A stretch of DNA of 64,000 nucleotides from Herbinix luporum (lineage in GTDB: Bacteria > Bacillota > Clostridia > Lachnospirales > Lachnospiraceae): assembly GCF_900070325.1 (NCBI RefSeq), contig NZ_LN879430.1, positions 1,853,379 to 1,917,378 on the forward strand, in the 5' to 3' direction. A model generated the notes under the pieces. That model did no database searches. It was not told the DNA's origin and was given only the letters and a program-made list of their open reading frames with translations. This document shows, piece by piece, positions 17,579 through 27,678 of this stretch (position 1 is the first letter of the stretch; each line of letters starts with the position of its first letter). The position numbers and the translations under genes are program-made.

Positions 17579-18259
17579 TTATAAATTCTTAGGGCCATAC
17601 TGCTGATAATACTTATCAATTGCCTCCTTTAACTTGTCATCTATAATAATTTTATCTTTATAAGGCTTATTATACAGATGCTCCACCACCTCAGCCATAG
17701 TTACAATGGCTGTAGTGGATATTTTGTAAGTTTCTTCAATCTCCTTTAAGGCACTTTTTGTACCCTGGCCTCTTTCCATTCTGTCTACAGATACAACCAG
17801 CCCCAGTACATTTACATCACCCTGTGACTTTAATATGGGCATAGTTTCCTTGATGGATGTACCGGCTGTTGTTACATCCTCTATAATAATAATTCTGTCA
17901 CCGTCATTAATTGGAGAACCCAGTAAAATACCTTTATCCCCATGATCCTTTATCTCTTTTCTATTGGAACAGTATCTTACATCCTTATTATAATGCTCAC
18001 TAACAGCCATAGATGTAGCAACGCTTAAAGGTATCCCCTTATATGCAGGACCGAATAAAAGATCAAAGTCTAAACCAAATTTCTCATTTATTGCCCTGGC
18101 ATAATACTCACCCAGCTTACGAAGCTGGCTGCCGGTCCGATAAAATCCGGTATTTATAAAAAATGGGGTCTTTCTTCCGCTCTTAGTTACAAAATCTCCG
18201 AATTTTAAAACTCCGCAGTCAACCATAAATTCAATAAATTCTTTTTTATATTGCTCCAT
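17579..18259 (-). CDS. pyrE: Orotate phosphoribosyltransferase
   Basis: A 226-residue enzyme that joins orotate and PRPP to form OMP. The PRPP-binding motif IIIIEDVTTAGTSIKE and the catalytic loop Lys region YCSNRKEIKDHGDKG are visible. GGAGGTTAAAA precedes the ATG. It is the last of the pyrK-pyrD-pyrE cluster. Confidence 0.96.
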   Translation of the reverse strand: MEQYKKEFIEFMVDCGVLKFGDFVTKSGRKTPFFINTGFYRTGSQLRKLGEYYARAINEKFGLDFDLLFGPAYKGIPLSVATSMAVSEHYNKDVRYCSNRKEIKDHGDKGILLGSPINDGDRIIIIEDVTTAGTSIKETMPILKSQGDVNVLGLVVSVDRMERGQGTKSALKEIEETYKISTTAIVTMAEVVEHLYNKPYKDKIIIDDKLKEAIDKYYQQYGPKNL

Positions 18260-18289
18260 TTTTAACCTCCGATACTAATCCAGCCCTTA

Positions 18290-19261
18290 TTATTTTACAC
18301 AACCGATTAATTCATTTATATCTTTTATATTCTTCCTTACCATATAGGATTTTATACCATCTAATACATCTAAAGTTGCCCTTGGATTAATAAAATTTGC
18401 CGTACCTACGGCCACCATAGTGGCACCGGCCATAATAAATTCCAAGGCGTCCTCCCCCTCAATTATGCCCCCCATGCCTATGATGGGAACTTTTACCGCA
18501 GAGGCCGCTTGGTAAACCATACGGACTGCAACTGGCTTAATGGCAGGTCCAGATAAACCTCCGGTTTTGTTGGCAAGTAAAAATGTTCTTCTTTCTATAT
18601 CAATTTTCATACCGGTTAAGGTGTTAATTAATGATAGAGCGTCAGCCCCTCCTGCTTCAGCAGCTTTTGCAGTTTCTGCAATATCCGTAACATTGGGACT
18701 TAGCTTTATGATAATGGGTTTTTTGGCATATCTTTTTACTTGAGATGTAATTGCCTCAACACGGCCGGGATCCTGGCCAAAGGCAATTCCCCCCTCTTTT
18801 ACATTAGGACAGGATATATTAATCTCCAGCATATCCACATCACAATCAGATAATCTTTCTACAACCTCACAATATTCCTCAGGGGTTTTACCTACCACAT
18901 TTACTATTATTTTGGTATCGTAAGATCTTAAAAAAGGAAGATCTCTTTCTATAAATACATCTATACCTGGATTTTGCAGGCCAATGGCATTTAACATACC
19001 ACCATAAGTTTCAGCCACTCTGGGTGTGGGATTTCCCGGCCAGGGCTTAAGTGACACTCCCTTTGTGGTAACAGCACCTAGCCTTGATAAATCTACATAA
19101 TCCCTATATTCCATCCCGGAACCAAAGGTTCCGGAAGCTGTGGTTACGGGATTTTTAAATGTGATGCCTCCTATATTTACTTTTGTATTTAATTTTAACA
19201 TAGTTTTATCATCTATATTAACATTTTTTTCATTATCATAATTTATTTTTTTATTTTCCAT
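18290..19261 (-). CDS. pyrD: Dihydroorotate dehydrogenase, class 1B catalytic subunit
   Basis: A 323-residue FMN enzyme that oxidises dihydroorotate. The catalytic Cys is in [12 protein letters not shown], as in the NAD-linked class 1B enzymes (class 1A and 1B have Cys, class 2 Ser), and the FMN-phosphate loops IGMGGI and VGTANF are present. The first 20 residues are a polar extension rich in N, D and K. The start codon at 19261 overlaps the pyrK stop by one base, consistent with the PyrD-PyrK heterotetramer. Confidence 0.95.
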   Translation of the reverse strand: MENKKINYDNEKNVNIDDKTMLKLNTKVNIGGITFKNPVTTASGTFGSGMEYRDYVDLSRLGAVTTKGVSLKPWPGNPTPRVAETYGGMLNAIGLQNPGIDVFIERDLPFLRSYDTKIIVNVVGKTPEEYCEVVERLSDCDVDMLEINISCPNVKEGGIAFGQDPGRVEAITSQVKRYAKKPIIIKLSPNVTDIAETAKAAEAGGADALSLINTLTGMKIDIERRTFLLANKTGGLSGPAIKPVAVRMVYQAASAVKVPIIGMGGIIEGEDALEFIMAGATMVAVGTANFINPRATLDVLDGIKSYMVRKNIKDINELIGCVK

Positions 19262-20028
19262 TATAATACTACCTCATCTGCATAAAATACTGGACCTTCC
19301 TTACATACCCTTTTATTATTCACCTTGGTATGATGGTCTATTTCAGTGGATTTGCACACACAAGCAAGACAAGCTCCGATACCGCATGCCATCCTCTCTT
19401 CTAAGGACAATTGGGCTTTTATATTATTAATGGTGGCATATTCCTTTACCCCCTTAAGCATTGGGCTTGGTCCGCATGCATATATAATATCAGCCGTAAG
19501 CTTATATTTTTTTATTACATCCAGTACATTCCCCTTAGTTCCTGCACTTCCGTCTTCGGTAGATATATATACATCTCCTAAGGCTTCAAATTCTTTATTT
19601 AGAAAAGTGATATCTCTATATCCAAGAACAATATTTTTCTCACAGTCTAATTGTTTTGCCAGTTCAAATAAGGGTGGTATTCCTATACCTCCCCCTATTA
19701 TTAAGGCCTTTTTTCCTTCAAGATTAAAGCCGTTACCTAAGGGGCCTAGGCAGTCAATTAAGTCTCCGGATTTAAGATGGGCAATTTCTTTAGTTCCCTT
19801 TCCCAGTACACGATAAACCAAACGAATTTTACCGGTTTTTTTATCTATCTCACATATGCTAATTGGCCTTGGTAACAGCCTTCCTCCTTCTTTACAATAC
19901 AGTGATACAAATTGTCCGGGTCTGGCTATAGAGGCCATCTCTTCTGCTTTAAGCCACAAATCATATATTCCCTCTTCAATTCTTTCATTTTGTATTACCT
20001 TGCTTTTTTTCTTTATAGCAGCTGACAT
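19261..20028 (-). CDS. pyrK: Dihydroorotate dehydrogenase, electron transfer subunit
   Basis: A 255-residue FAD and [2Fe-2S] protein that passes electrons from PyrD to NAD+. The FAD-binding RPISICEID segment, the NAD-binding GGGIGIPPL loop and the C-terminal cluster motif [11 protein letters not shown]...VCKEGP are clear. I choose the ATG at 20028, seven bases after AAGGAG; the frame extends 11 codons upstream without a site. Confidence 0.95.
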   Translation of the reverse strand: MSAAIKKKSKVIQNERIEEGIYDLWLKAEEMASIARPGQFVSLYCKEGGRLLPRPISICEIDKKTGKIRLVYRVLGKGTKEIAHLKSGDLIDCLGPLGNGFNLEGKKALIIGGGIGIPPLFELAKQLDCEKNIVLGYRDITFLNKEFEALGDVYISTEDGSAGTKGNVLDVIKKYKLTADIIYACGPSPMLKGVKEYATINNIKAQLSLEERMACGIGACLACVCKSTEIDHHTKVNNKRVCKEGPVFYADEVVL

Positions 20029-20075
20029 TGATTTTCTCCTTCTTATAAATCTGTATATCAAAGTCCAATTTTAAC

Positions 20076-20480
20076 TTATCCCTCAATAATCTTTACATGA
20101 ACCTTACGTACCCTAGGACCGTCAAATTCTGTCAAATATATACCCTGCCATGTTCCAAGTAGCAGCCTAGAATCCTCTATAATAATGGTTTCAGAAAAAC
20201 CCATTAAGCTGGCCTTAATATGGGCAGCAGAATTTCCCTCCATGTGAAGATAGCCGTCATTAAAGGGTATTACCTTATTAATCTCCATTAAGAAATCCCT
20301 AACAACATCCGGATCTGCATTTTCGTTAATTGTAACTGCCGCTGTTGTATGGGGGATAAATACAAGGCAAAGACCATTCTTAACCTGGCTCTTACTTACC
20401 GCCTCCTGAACTTTTGAGCTTATATCAACCATAGCTGTACTTTGCGGTGTTCTTATACTAAAGGTATATACTTTTCCCAC
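20076..20480 (-). CDS. yjbQ: YjbQ/UPF0047 family protein
   Basis: A protein of about 134 residues with the family segments FIPHTTAAVTINENADP, HMEGNSAAHIKASLMG and LGTWQGIYLTEFDGPR. YjbQ proteins are small trimers; the E. coli one has a weak thiamine phosphate synthase activity but the true role is unclear. I start at GTG 20480, preceded by AAAGGAT, which gives family length; an ATG at 20534 or 20525 would add an uncharacteristic basic leader. Confidence 0.85.
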   Translation of the reverse strand: MGKVYTFSIRTPQSTAMVDISSKVQEAVSKSQVKNGLCLVFIPHTTAAVTINENADPDVVRDFLMEINKVIPFNDGYLHMEGNSAAHIKASLMGFSETIIIEDSRLLLGTWQGIYLTEFDGPRVRKVHVKIIEG

Positions 20481-20629
20481 GATAAATCTATCCTTTCTTT
20501 GACTATAGATCCATTTTCTATTCATTATAATCAAGCACTATTCAAAATACAAGTATAAAGAAGCTATCCATGATTCACAATACTATATATAAGATTTTTT
20601 CATAATTTTCATATTATAGGAGATTTGCC

Positions 20630-21889
20630 ATGACCAAATGTTCAAGAATACCTCAAAAAACATTTCCGGACAGTACCCTTAGGCTTCTTATGGAAGGCTA
20701 TATGTTTATTCCAAACAGATGTAAAAAATATAAATCTGATTTATTTGTTACCCGTATAATGGGTAAAAAGGTAGTATGTATGACCGGTTCCGATGCTGCA
20801 GAAATATTCTATAATAACCAGCTTATGACTAGAAAAGGAGCCTTACCAAAAAGAATACAAAAAACCCTTTTTGGAAAGAATGCCATTCAAACCATGGATG
20901 GAATATCCCATAGGCATAGAAAGAGGCTTTTTTTATCCATTATGGAAATTGATAAAATTGAAGATCTAAATAGAATCATGAAAAAATTATGGAAAAGCTA
21001 TGCCAAAACTTGGTCCCATAATGATACCTTAATTCTTTTTGATGAAGCAGCCGCCATCCTTTGTCACGGAGCTTGTATATGGTCAGGGATCCCCATTAAA
21101 AAAACAGATGTTAAGGCTTTAGCTAAAGATTTAACAGCCATGGTTGATGCCTTTGGTGCAGTGGGACCTAGGTATTATAAAGGTAGACTTGCCCGGATTC
21201 GAACCGAATGTAAAATGAAAGATATAATAACAAAGGTAAGACAGCAAAAGATTATTGTCCCCTACGATTCTGCCCTTTTTCGTATTGCATTTTATAGGGA
21301 TCCCTACGGAAGGTTATTGGATGCAAAATTAGCAGCTATTGAATTAATTAATATTTTAAGGCCTATTACAGCTATTGCAACCTATATTACCTTTGGAGCA
21401 CTGGCACTTTATAAATATCCCCGGTGCAAGGAAAAGCTTGTTAAAGGAAAGCTAAACTACTCCCATATGTTTGCCCAAGAAATAAGGCGCTATTTTCCCT
21501 TTGCCCCATTTTTAGGAGCAAAAGTGAAAAATGATTTTCTTTACAGTAAGCATTATTTCAAAAAAGGCTCCTTAGTCTTTTTAGATATATACGGAAGCAA
21601 CCATGACCGGCGTATATGGGAAAAACCCTATAGATTTAACCCTTCTCGCTTTTCTTTTAGGGACGGTAATCCTTATGATTTTATTCCCCAAGGAGGGGGA
21701 GACCTAGAAAAGGGCCACCGCTGTCCCGGGGAATGGCTTACAATTATGCTGTTAAAAACCGCTATGGAATTTATGGCAAAGAATTTATCCTATAATGTTC
21801 CCTTACAAGATTTAAGCTATAGCTTACGTAGGATACCTGCAATACCTAAAAGCCGATTTATTTTTAATCAAATTAAGTATATACCATAG
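20630..21889 (+). CDS. Cytochrome P450 of CYP152 type (fatty acid peroxygenase)
   Basis: A 419-residue P450. The heme loop FIPQGGGD...GHRCPGEW places the ligand at Cys365, the ExxR motif is EIRR, and Arg244-Pro245 in LRPITAIATYITF matches the carboxylate-anchoring Arg-Pro of P450-BS-beta (Arg242, Cys363 in that protein). CYP152 enzymes use hydrogen peroxide, not O2 plus reductase, to hydroxylate or decarboxylate fatty acids. There is no signal peptide. It stands alone on the plus strand between minus-strand genes. The ATG follows AGGAG. Unexpected in an anaerobe. Confidence 0.92.
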   Translation: MTKCSRIPQKTFPDSTLRLLMEGYMFIPNRCKKYKSDLFVTRIMGKKVVCMTGSDAAEIFYNNQLMTRKGALPKRIQKTLFGKNAIQTMDGISHRHRKRLFLSIMEIDKIEDLNRIMKKLWKSYAKTWSHNDTLILFDEAAAILCHGACIWSGIPIKKTDVKALAKDLTAMVDAFGAVGPRYYKGRLARIRTECKMKDIITKVRQQKIIVPYDSALFRIAFYRDPYGRLLDAKLAAIELINILRPITAIATYITFGALALYKYPRCKEKLVKGKLNYSHMFAQEIRRYFPFAPFLGAKVKNDFLYSKHYFKKGSLVFLDIYGSNHDRRIWEKPYRFNPSRFSFRDGNPYDFIPQGGGDLEKGHRCPGEWLTIMLLKTAMEFMAKNLSYNVPLQDLSYSLRRIPAIPKSRFIFNQIKYIP

Positions 21890-21912
21890 AATATACCATA
21901 GAAAAATTTTAA

Positions 21913-22872
21913 CTATCTGTCCCTAACATTTTTCTTTCTCATCATTAAAGAAGACAGAAGAATAAATATAATTCCACTGCCCAGTATCAAGGCAAATTGC
22001 ATCCAGGCACTTATACTTGTATCACCTATTTTCAAACTGATGCCTGTTATCTCACCATACTCAGCTACTGCCTCCTTAGGAAGTCCGGCAAAGGTGTTAT
22101 GTAGAGCTTCTTTGGTAAATACCTTCCTAAACCATGCACTTAGCTCAGTCATAGGTATAAATACAAGAAAATTTCTAACAATTTCAGGCATCATGCCTAT
22201 AGGTATGTACATGCCTGTGACAAATCCCGACAGAATGTGAACAAAGTTAGCTATCCCATTAAAGGCACTCCTTGTTTTAGCAAAACCGGTAATAAAGAAC
22301 AAAAATGATGTGGTGGAAAAGCCATTAAGTAAAATTAATCCCAAAACCTTTAGTATCTGGGTAAATGACAGCATAACTCCTCCTGTAAGTAATAATATAA
22401 TCTCAGAAACCGCCAAGGTAACAGTACTGAATATAAAACTTAAACAAGCAGCTGAAATAATATATCCCGATACTAAAACAAACCTTGAAATCGGTGACAC
22501 GTAGTAACTGGCCAATCTTCCGCTCTCCTCATCCCAGCTCATCATACTAAGCATTCCCATTGAGGCGGATATTCCATTTACTATGGTAATACCTGCTATT
22601 ACTAATGATAAAACCAAGTTTCTTACATTTGCTTCGTCAAGGGAAGGATTTCTTGTACCGGGTAACAGATATTCCTCAGGTAGGGGATTTTCTTCCATGA
22701 AAACATCCATATCCGAAAGAACACCTTTAACAATTTCTATATTCATATCCCCCATAAAAAGAAGCATTAATATTATTATTATAATCATGGATAGAAATGT
22801 ATAAAAAACGTTTTCCTTGTCTTTTAGATAAACTAAAAGATTTCTTTTAACTATTGCAGTCAGTGCCATCAT
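21913..22872 (-). CDS. ABC-2 type transporter permease
   Basis: A 319-residue membrane protein with six hydrophobic segments: one near residues 20-40, then five between about 75 and 310, and an extracytoplasmic stretch after the first. It is an ABC-2 (DrrB/daunorubicin-type) export permease; the substrate is unknown. The ATG at 22872 follows AAGGAGGATAATCAG. The start overlaps the tail of its partner ATPase frame, which survives only as a fragment, so this permease probably lacks its own ATPase and may be inactive. Confidence 0.85.
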   Translation of the reverse strand: MMALTAIVKRNLLVYLKDKENVFYTFLSMIIIIILMLLFMGDMNIEIVKGVLSDMDVFMEENPLPEEYLLPGTRNPSLDEANVRNLVLSLVIAGITIVNGISASMGMLSMMSWDEESGRLASYYVSPISRFVLVSGYIISAACLSFIFSTVTLAVSEIILLLTGGVMLSFTQILKVLGLILLNGFSTTSFLFFITGFAKTRSAFNGIANFVHILSGFVTGMYIPIGMMPEIVRNFLVFIPMTELSAWFRKVFTKEALHNTFAGLPKEAVAEYGEITGISLKIGDTSISAWMQFALILGSGIIFILLSSLMMRKKNVRDR

Positions 22873-23056
22873 ACTGATTATCCTCCTTAAAAGCTTTTCC
22901 CAGCTGCTTTCCTGTAATATTAAGAAAAGCATCATCCATGGTTCCTTGTAACACCTCAAAAGAAGTCATATAAGGTGATAGCTCATTTAGTAAAGGTAGA
23001 CAAGACTTGGTATCCGGTATTGATATGGAGATATGATTATGTACCCTCCATATTGG
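22847..23056 (-). pseudogene. Remnant of ABC transporter ATPase (C-terminal end only)
   Basis: In the frame immediately before the permease, about 68 codons read HISISIPDTK ... LQGTMDDAFLNITGKQLG and stop at 22847, overlapping the permease start. This is the characteristic C-terminal tail of ABC-2-type ATPases (the TLEDVFLNLTGKEL region). A stop codon lies just upstream (23057-23059), there is no start or Walker motif, and no ATPase sequence follows in the AT-rich DNA up to the cyclophilin gene. A deletion has removed the ATPase body. Confidence 0.75.
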
Positions 23057-23208
23057 TTATTTTACACTATCCCATTTATTTTATATTATAGTAAATATAT
23101 TACTTAATTGTAAATATATATTTAATTGATACCGTGTACAATTATCTGATATAATAAGTAGGTCTTAATAAAGGTTTATAAAATTCTTAATTTAATTTTT
23201 ACCTAACC

Positions 23209-23238
23209 TTGACAAAAAAGTTTAGATTATGTTATATT
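23209..23238 (+). promoter_or_regulatory. Strong promoter before the cyclophilin gene
   Basis: TTGACA at 23209-23214 and TATATT at 23233-23238 are separated by 18 bases and lie about 55 bases before the chosen start codon. Confidence 0.6.
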
Positions 23239-23291
23239 ACCACCGTCAGCATACATGGACGGACCAAATAACCTATGTAGAAAGGACAATT

Positions 23292-23816
23292 ATGGCTAAG
23301 ATGAATCCAATAGTAACAATTGAAATGCAAAACGGAGATATTATGAAACTGGAATTATATCCTGAGATTGCTCCCAATACCGTTAATAACTTTATCTCTC
23401 TGGTAAACAAAGGTTTTTATAACGGATTAACCTTCCACAGGGTTATCCGGGGATTTATGATACAGGGTGGCGATCCGGATGGCAACGGTACCGGGGGACC
23501 TGGATACTCCATTAAAGGTGAGTTTACCTACAATAATTTTGAAAACAATCTTAAACATCAAGCAGGAGTAATCTCCATGGCCAGATCCCAAAGGCCTGAT
23601 TCGGCCGGTTCCCAATTTTTTATTATGCATAAGGATGCCCCTCATTTAGACGGATCCTATGCTGCTTTCGGTAAAATAATTGAAGGTATGGATGTGGTGA
23701 ATAAAATAGCCGAGACCAAAACTGATTATTCCGATATGCCCCTAGAACCTCAGATTATGAAGACTGTAACCGTAGATACCTTCGGTACAGAATATCCAGA
23801 ACCGGAAAAATGCTAA
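23292..23816 (+). CDS. Peptidyl-prolyl cis-trans isomerase, cyclophilin type
   Basis: A 174-residue cytoplasmic cyclophilin that speeds proline isomerisation during folding. Catalytic-site segments [41 protein letters not shown] and [18 protein letters not shown] are seen as separate blocks (Arg, Phe, Gln and Trp/His positions typical of bacterial enzymes). I start at ATG 23292, preceded by AAAGGA; the frame is open 21 codons upstream but overlaps the promoter. Confidence 0.95.
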   Translation: MAKMNPIVTIEMQNGDIMKLELYPEIAPNTVNNFISLVNKGFYNGLTFHRVIRGFMIQGGDPDGNGTGGPGYSIKGEFTYNNFENNLKHQAGVISMARSQRPDSAGSQFFIMHKDAPHLDGSYAAFGKIIEGMDVVNKIAETKTDYSDMPLEPQIMKTVTVDTFGTEYPEPEKC

Positions 23817-23831
23817 TACTATCAAGCAAAA

Positions 23832-23880
23832 AAAGCTGTCCCAAAATGTTTTTTAGTTAACATTTTGGAGCAGCTTATTT
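23832..23880 (+). terminator. Hairpin terminator after the cyclophilin gene
   Basis: AAGCTG..CCAAAATG (from 23833) pairs with CATTTTGG..CAGCTT (to 23876), followed by TATTTTA. It lies 16 bases after the stop and may also serve the convergent pyrF on the minus strand, where the stem is followed by a U-run. Confidence 0.75.
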
Positions 23881-23909
23881 TACACTAGCATAATTTTACC
23901 TAAGGATTT

Positions 23910-24836
23910 TTAATTTTTTACCCATGCTTTTTTTAAATCTTCTTTCATATCTAAAACTGCCTGTCTTGAAGCATCTGCATAGGCTTCTTCTTTATATGCC
24001 TCATATTTAGGCTGCTTATAGGCGGCTATAATTCCTCTAGAGGAATTTATTATTGCTCCTAAGCCGTCCTTATCAAAATAATATTTTAAATCTTCTGCCT
24101 TACCTCCTTGAGCACCGTAACCTGGCACCAGTATAAAGGTCTTTGGCATAAGTTTTCTAAGTTCTTTACCTATTTCGGGATATGTGGCACCTACCACAGC
24201 ACCGATATAACTGTAGCTATCCCCCATAAATAGATCTCCCCATTTTGCTACTTGTTCTCCTACCAGCTCATATAAGGGTCTTTCCTTAATAAGCTGATCT
24301 TGAAATTCTCCGCTGGAGGGATTAGATGTTTTTACAAGAATAAAGAGTCCTTTCTTTTCCTGCTTACATACATCAATAAAGGGGATAATTCCATCGGAAC
24401 CAAGATAAGGGTTCACTGTTATAAAATCTTCGTCAAAGCCTCTATAATCCTTATCCCCTATAGTTACCTTTCCCAAATGCCCCGTAGCATATGCTGCTGA
24501 GGTGGATCCTATATCTCCTCTTTTTACATCACCTATTACAATAAGGCCCTTTTGCTTAGCATAATCTATGGTTTTTGTATATGCCTTTAATCCTTCAATG
24601 CCAAATTGCTCATACATAGCTATCTGCGGCTTAACAGCAGGCACTAAATCATATATGGCATCTATAATTCCCTTATTATAAAGCCATATGGCCTCAGCTG
24701 CCCCTTCTAGATTTTCACCCTTTTCTTTATATCCTTGTGCCAGCAGATGTTGGGGTACATATGAAAGCATGGGATCTAGTCCAACTACAATAGGTGCTTC
24801 CAACTTAATTATTCTTTGGATTAGTTTATTTATCAT
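23910..24836 (-). CDS. pyrF: Orotidine 5'-phosphate decarboxylase (type 2)
   Basis: A 308-residue long-form OMP decarboxylase catalysing the last step of UMP synthesis. The substrate-binding start IVVGLDPML, the catalytic DVKRGDIGSTSAAYA segment (Lys-Asp array) and the phosphate loop VPGYGAQGG are visible. CGGAGGTTAATT precedes the ATG. It follows pyrC closely on the same strand; pyrK-D-E lie 4 kb away, separated by unrelated genes. Confidence 0.95.
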   Translation of the reverse strand: MINKLIQRIIKLEAPIVVGLDPMLSYVPQHLLAQGYKEKGENLEGAAEAIWLYNKGIIDAIYDLVPAVKPQIAMYEQFGIEGLKAYTKTIDYAKQKGLIVIGDVKRGDIGSTSAAYATGHLGKVTIGDKDYRGFDEDFITVNPYLGSDGIIPFIDVCKQEKKGLFILVKTSNPSSGEFQDQLIKERPLYELVGEQVAKWGDLFMGDSYSYIGAVVGATYPEIGKELRKLMPKTFILVPGYGAQGGKAEDLKYYFDKDGLGAIINSSRGIIAAYKQPKYEAYKEEAYADASRQAVLDMKEDLKKAWVKN

Positions 24837-24857
24837 AATTAACCTCCGATTTTATAT

Positions 24858-26153
24858 TTAACTATTTGCATATTCATATTTTACCTGACCTGAAACTATT
24901 GTGTATAATACCTTTCCATAAACCTTTTTGCCATGAAAAGGAGTATTTTTACCCATAGAGAAAAATTCATTTTTATCAATGGTATACTCCTTATCCGGAT
25001 CTATAATTACTATATCAGCTACAGAACCTTCACCGATACAGCCCCTGTCAATATTAAGGATTTTAGCAGGATTAAGACTCATTTTTTCCACCAGCTGCCT
25101 ATAGCTTAATATACCCGTCTTAACCAGCTCTGTCCATGTAATAGAAAATGCGGTTTCAAGGCCAACTATTCCAAAGGGAGCCTTCAACATGGATTCTTCC
25201 TTTTCTTCCATAGAATGAGGGGCATGGTCCGTAGCAATTACATCTAGGATATCATTTTTAAGAGCATTCTTTATAGCTTCCACATCTTCGGGACTACGTA
25301 GGGGGGGATTCATCTTATAGTTTGCGTCATCTTCCGGTATATCCTTATCAGATAAGGTAAAGTAATGGGGACAAGTTTCACCTGTAATATTAATTCCCTT
25401 CTGCTTTGCCATATCCAATATAAAGGTACTGCCTTTGGTTGAACAATGGCAAAGATGAAGCTTAGCACCGGTTTCTTTTGCCATCAAAACATCCCTGGCA
25501 GTAATAATATCTTCTACTGCATTACTAATACCCGGTAGGCCCAGCTCATCTGCTTTTTCTCCCGCATTCATTACCCCATCTGCTGCAAGGGATTTATCCT
25601 CACAATGGGCAAATACCGAAACCCCAATCTTAGCAGCTTCTTCCATGGCCTTATAATATAGGAGTGTATCCATAACCGATTTGCCGTCTTCACTTATGGC
25701 CACAGCCCCGGCCTTAACCAGTTCTGCAATATTATTTAGTTCTCTTCCTTCCTGGCCTTTGGTAATGGCGGCAATAGGATATATGTTTACTAATCCTCTT
25801 TCTGCCTGATCAAAAACATATTTAAGGGTGTCGGGATTATCTAAAGCCGGATTGGTATTTGGCATGGCACAGATTGTGGTAAAGCCTCCACAAGCTGCCG
25901 CCAATGAACCTGTTAATATGGTTTCCTTATACTCATATCCCGGTTCCCTAAGGTGAACATGGAGGTCAATAAATCCCGGCATTACAAATTTTCCACCTGC
26001 CTCGATTACTTTGTCCACTTTTATTTTATAATCATCCGGTTTTATATTTGCTTCAACCTTTAATACCCGGTCATCTTTTATTAAAATATCAAACTTCCCC
26101 TCTCTGGCTGATGCCGGGTCAACCACATATCCGTTCTTAATTAAAGTAATCAA
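24858..26153 (-). CDS. pyrC: Dihydroorotase
   Basis: A 431-residue zinc amidohydrolase that closes carbamoyl aspartate to dihydroorotate. Metal ligands are seen in GFIDLHVHLREPG, in VFAHCED and LHLCHCST, and the catalytic Asp in VIATDHAPH. I start at TTG 26153 because AGAGGGG lies eight bases upstream; an ATG six codons earlier has no site. It is transcribed with pyrF, 21 bases apart. Confidence 0.95.
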   Translation of the reverse strand: MITLIKNGYVVDPASAREGKFDILIKDDRVLKVEANIKPDDYKIKVDKVIEAGGKFVMPGFIDLHVHLREPGYEYKETILTGSLAAACGGFTTICAMPNTNPALDNPDTLKYVFDQAERGLVNIYPIAAITKGQEGRELNNIAELVKAGAVAISEDGKSVMDTLLYYKAMEEAAKIGVSVFAHCEDKSLAADGVMNAGEKADELGLPGISNAVEDIITARDVLMAKETGAKLHLCHCSTKGSTFILDMAKQKGINITGETCPHYFTLSDKDIPEDDANYKMNPPLRSPEDVEAIKNALKNDILDVIATDHAPHSMEEKEESMLKAPFGIVGLETAFSITWTELVKTGILSYRQLVEKMSLNPAKILNIDRGCIGEGSVADIVIIDPDKEYTIDKNEFFSMGKNTPFHGKKVYGKVLYTIVSGQVKYEYANS

Positions 26154-26248
26154 TATATTCGCCCCTCTCATACTTAGCAAATTGTCTATTATCTTTAAGC
26201 TAATATAAAACTAACTATATCTTTATTATCATAAGTTACAAAGTTACC

Positions 26249-27583
26249 TTAGTGTTTACCTGCCAGATAATTAATAAACTGCTGGGCCATTCTTCCCGAT
26301 AAACCACCGTTTCTAAGCTCCCACTTAGTAGCTTCAGATAAAAGCATATCCTCTGTAAGATAATCAATTTTCTCCCTTTTAGCCAGCTCTTTTACAATTT
26401 CATAATACTCCTTCCTAGAAGGTGAGGAGTAATTAATAGTAATTCCGAAACGTTCTACTAAGGATAACTTCTCTTCCATAGTATCTGACCGATGGATATC
26501 CTCTTTATGTTCCATATCTAAGCGGTCATTCCAAGTTTCCCGTATCAAATGCCTGCGATTAGATGTGGCATATATAAGTACATTATCAGGTTTGTTTTCT
26601 AAGCCTCCTTCTATCACTGCTTTTAGGTATTTGTATTCTATTTCAAATTCCTCAAAAGAAAGATCGTCCATATAAATTATAAATTTATAATTTCGATTCT
26701 TAATCATAGAAATAACTGATGAAAGATCTTTAAACTGATGCTTATAGATTTCAATCATTCTAAGTCCCATTTCATAAAACTCATTAAGGATTGCTTTTAC
26801 AGATGTAGATTTTCCCGTACCACTGTCCCCAAATAATAGGACATTATTGGCCTTTCTTCCTTCTACAAATGCCTTGGTATTATCAAGCAGTTTCTTTTTT
26901 TGTAATTCATATCCTATCAAATCAGAAAGCCTGACTTCTTGTGTATTTGTTATGGGGATGATTTCAAGCTTTCCTTCATCCTTAGATATACGAAAAGCCT
27001 TATTTAGTCCTAACTTTCCCACCCCATAATCCCTATAAAAATCAGTTACAATCTTAAAAATCTCTTCCTCATCTTTGGCAGTTGCTATACGATTACTAAT
27101 CATCCTAACTTTTTTGCTGACATTTTTATTATAACTTGTGCTGCTTTTTTCTATAGCCTTATAATTAGTTATTATAGAAAAGCAATTTATATCTAATGCC
27201 TCTTCTAAAGGGGTAAAATCATAATCAAACAATTTTTTAAAAATCTTAAAATCTCCCTTGGCAAAAATATTAACAGTCCCCTCCCTAGCACCTACTTTTT
27301 CACAAGTTATGCTAAAAGGATTTTCCATGGTGATAAGCAGGTATGCCAGGTAATCCTGCCATAAATTATGATTAAAACCATAAAGGGTTGCCATATCTAA
27401 AAGCTCATTAATAAGGGAATATATCCTGGATATAATATTTTCCCTATCTATTTTGCTGATTTGCCTAGGATTTTCCCTTTCTGTCAGATAATCATATTCC
27501 TTAATTATATCTGCCAGCTTTAGCAAAAGGCTGTTATTACCAAGTTTCTTATATACTACTAATTTTGAAATTAGCCGATACAT
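26249..27583 (-). CDS. DUF815 family AAA-type ATPase
   Basis: A 444-residue protein with a Walker A motif [14 protein letters not shown] near residue 250, a Walker B-like [14 protein letters not shown] and Arg-containing sensor segment [14 protein letters not shown]. The N-terminal 200 residues are helical and not recognisable. DUF815 proteins are conserved in bacteria; no function is firmly established. GGAGGCATT precedes the ATG. It lies between argS and pyrC. Confidence 0.8.
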   Translation of the reverse strand: MYRLISKLVVYKKLGNNSLLLKLADIIKEYDYLTERENPRQISKIDRENIISRIYSLINELLDMATLYGFNHNLWQDYLAYLLITMENPFSITCEKVGAREGTVNIFAKGDFKIFKKLFDYDFTPLEEALDINCFSIITNYKAIEKSSTSYNKNVSKKVRMISNRIATAKDEEEIFKIVTDFYRDYGVGKLGLNKAFRISKDEGKLEIIPITNTQEVRLSDLIGYELQKKKLLDNTKAFVEGRKANNVLLFGDSGTGKSTSVKAILNEFYEMGLRMIEIYKHQFKDLSSVISMIKNRNYKFIIYMDDLSFEEFEIEYKYLKAVIEGGLENKPDNVLIYATSNRRHLIRETWNDRLDMEHKEDIHRSDTMEEKLSLVERFGITINYSSPSRKEYYEIVKELAKREKIDYLTEDMLLSEATKWELRNGGLSGRMAQQFINYLAGKH

Positions 27584-27616
27584 AATGCCTCCTATACAAT
27601 AAGACTTTATTATATA

Positions 27617-27668
27617 TAAAGCGAGGGACCAATCCCTTATTTATGGGAATTTTGGCTACCTCGCTTTA
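27617..27668 (-). terminator. Hairpin after argS
   Basis: TAAAGCGAGG (27617-27626) pairs perfectly with CCTCGCTTTA (27659-27668) with an internal AATCCC/GGGAATT arm. It lies 10 bases beyond the argS stop. The following sequence is AT-rich rather than a clean U-run. Confidence 0.6.
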
Positions 27669-27678
27669 GCTTAAAATT

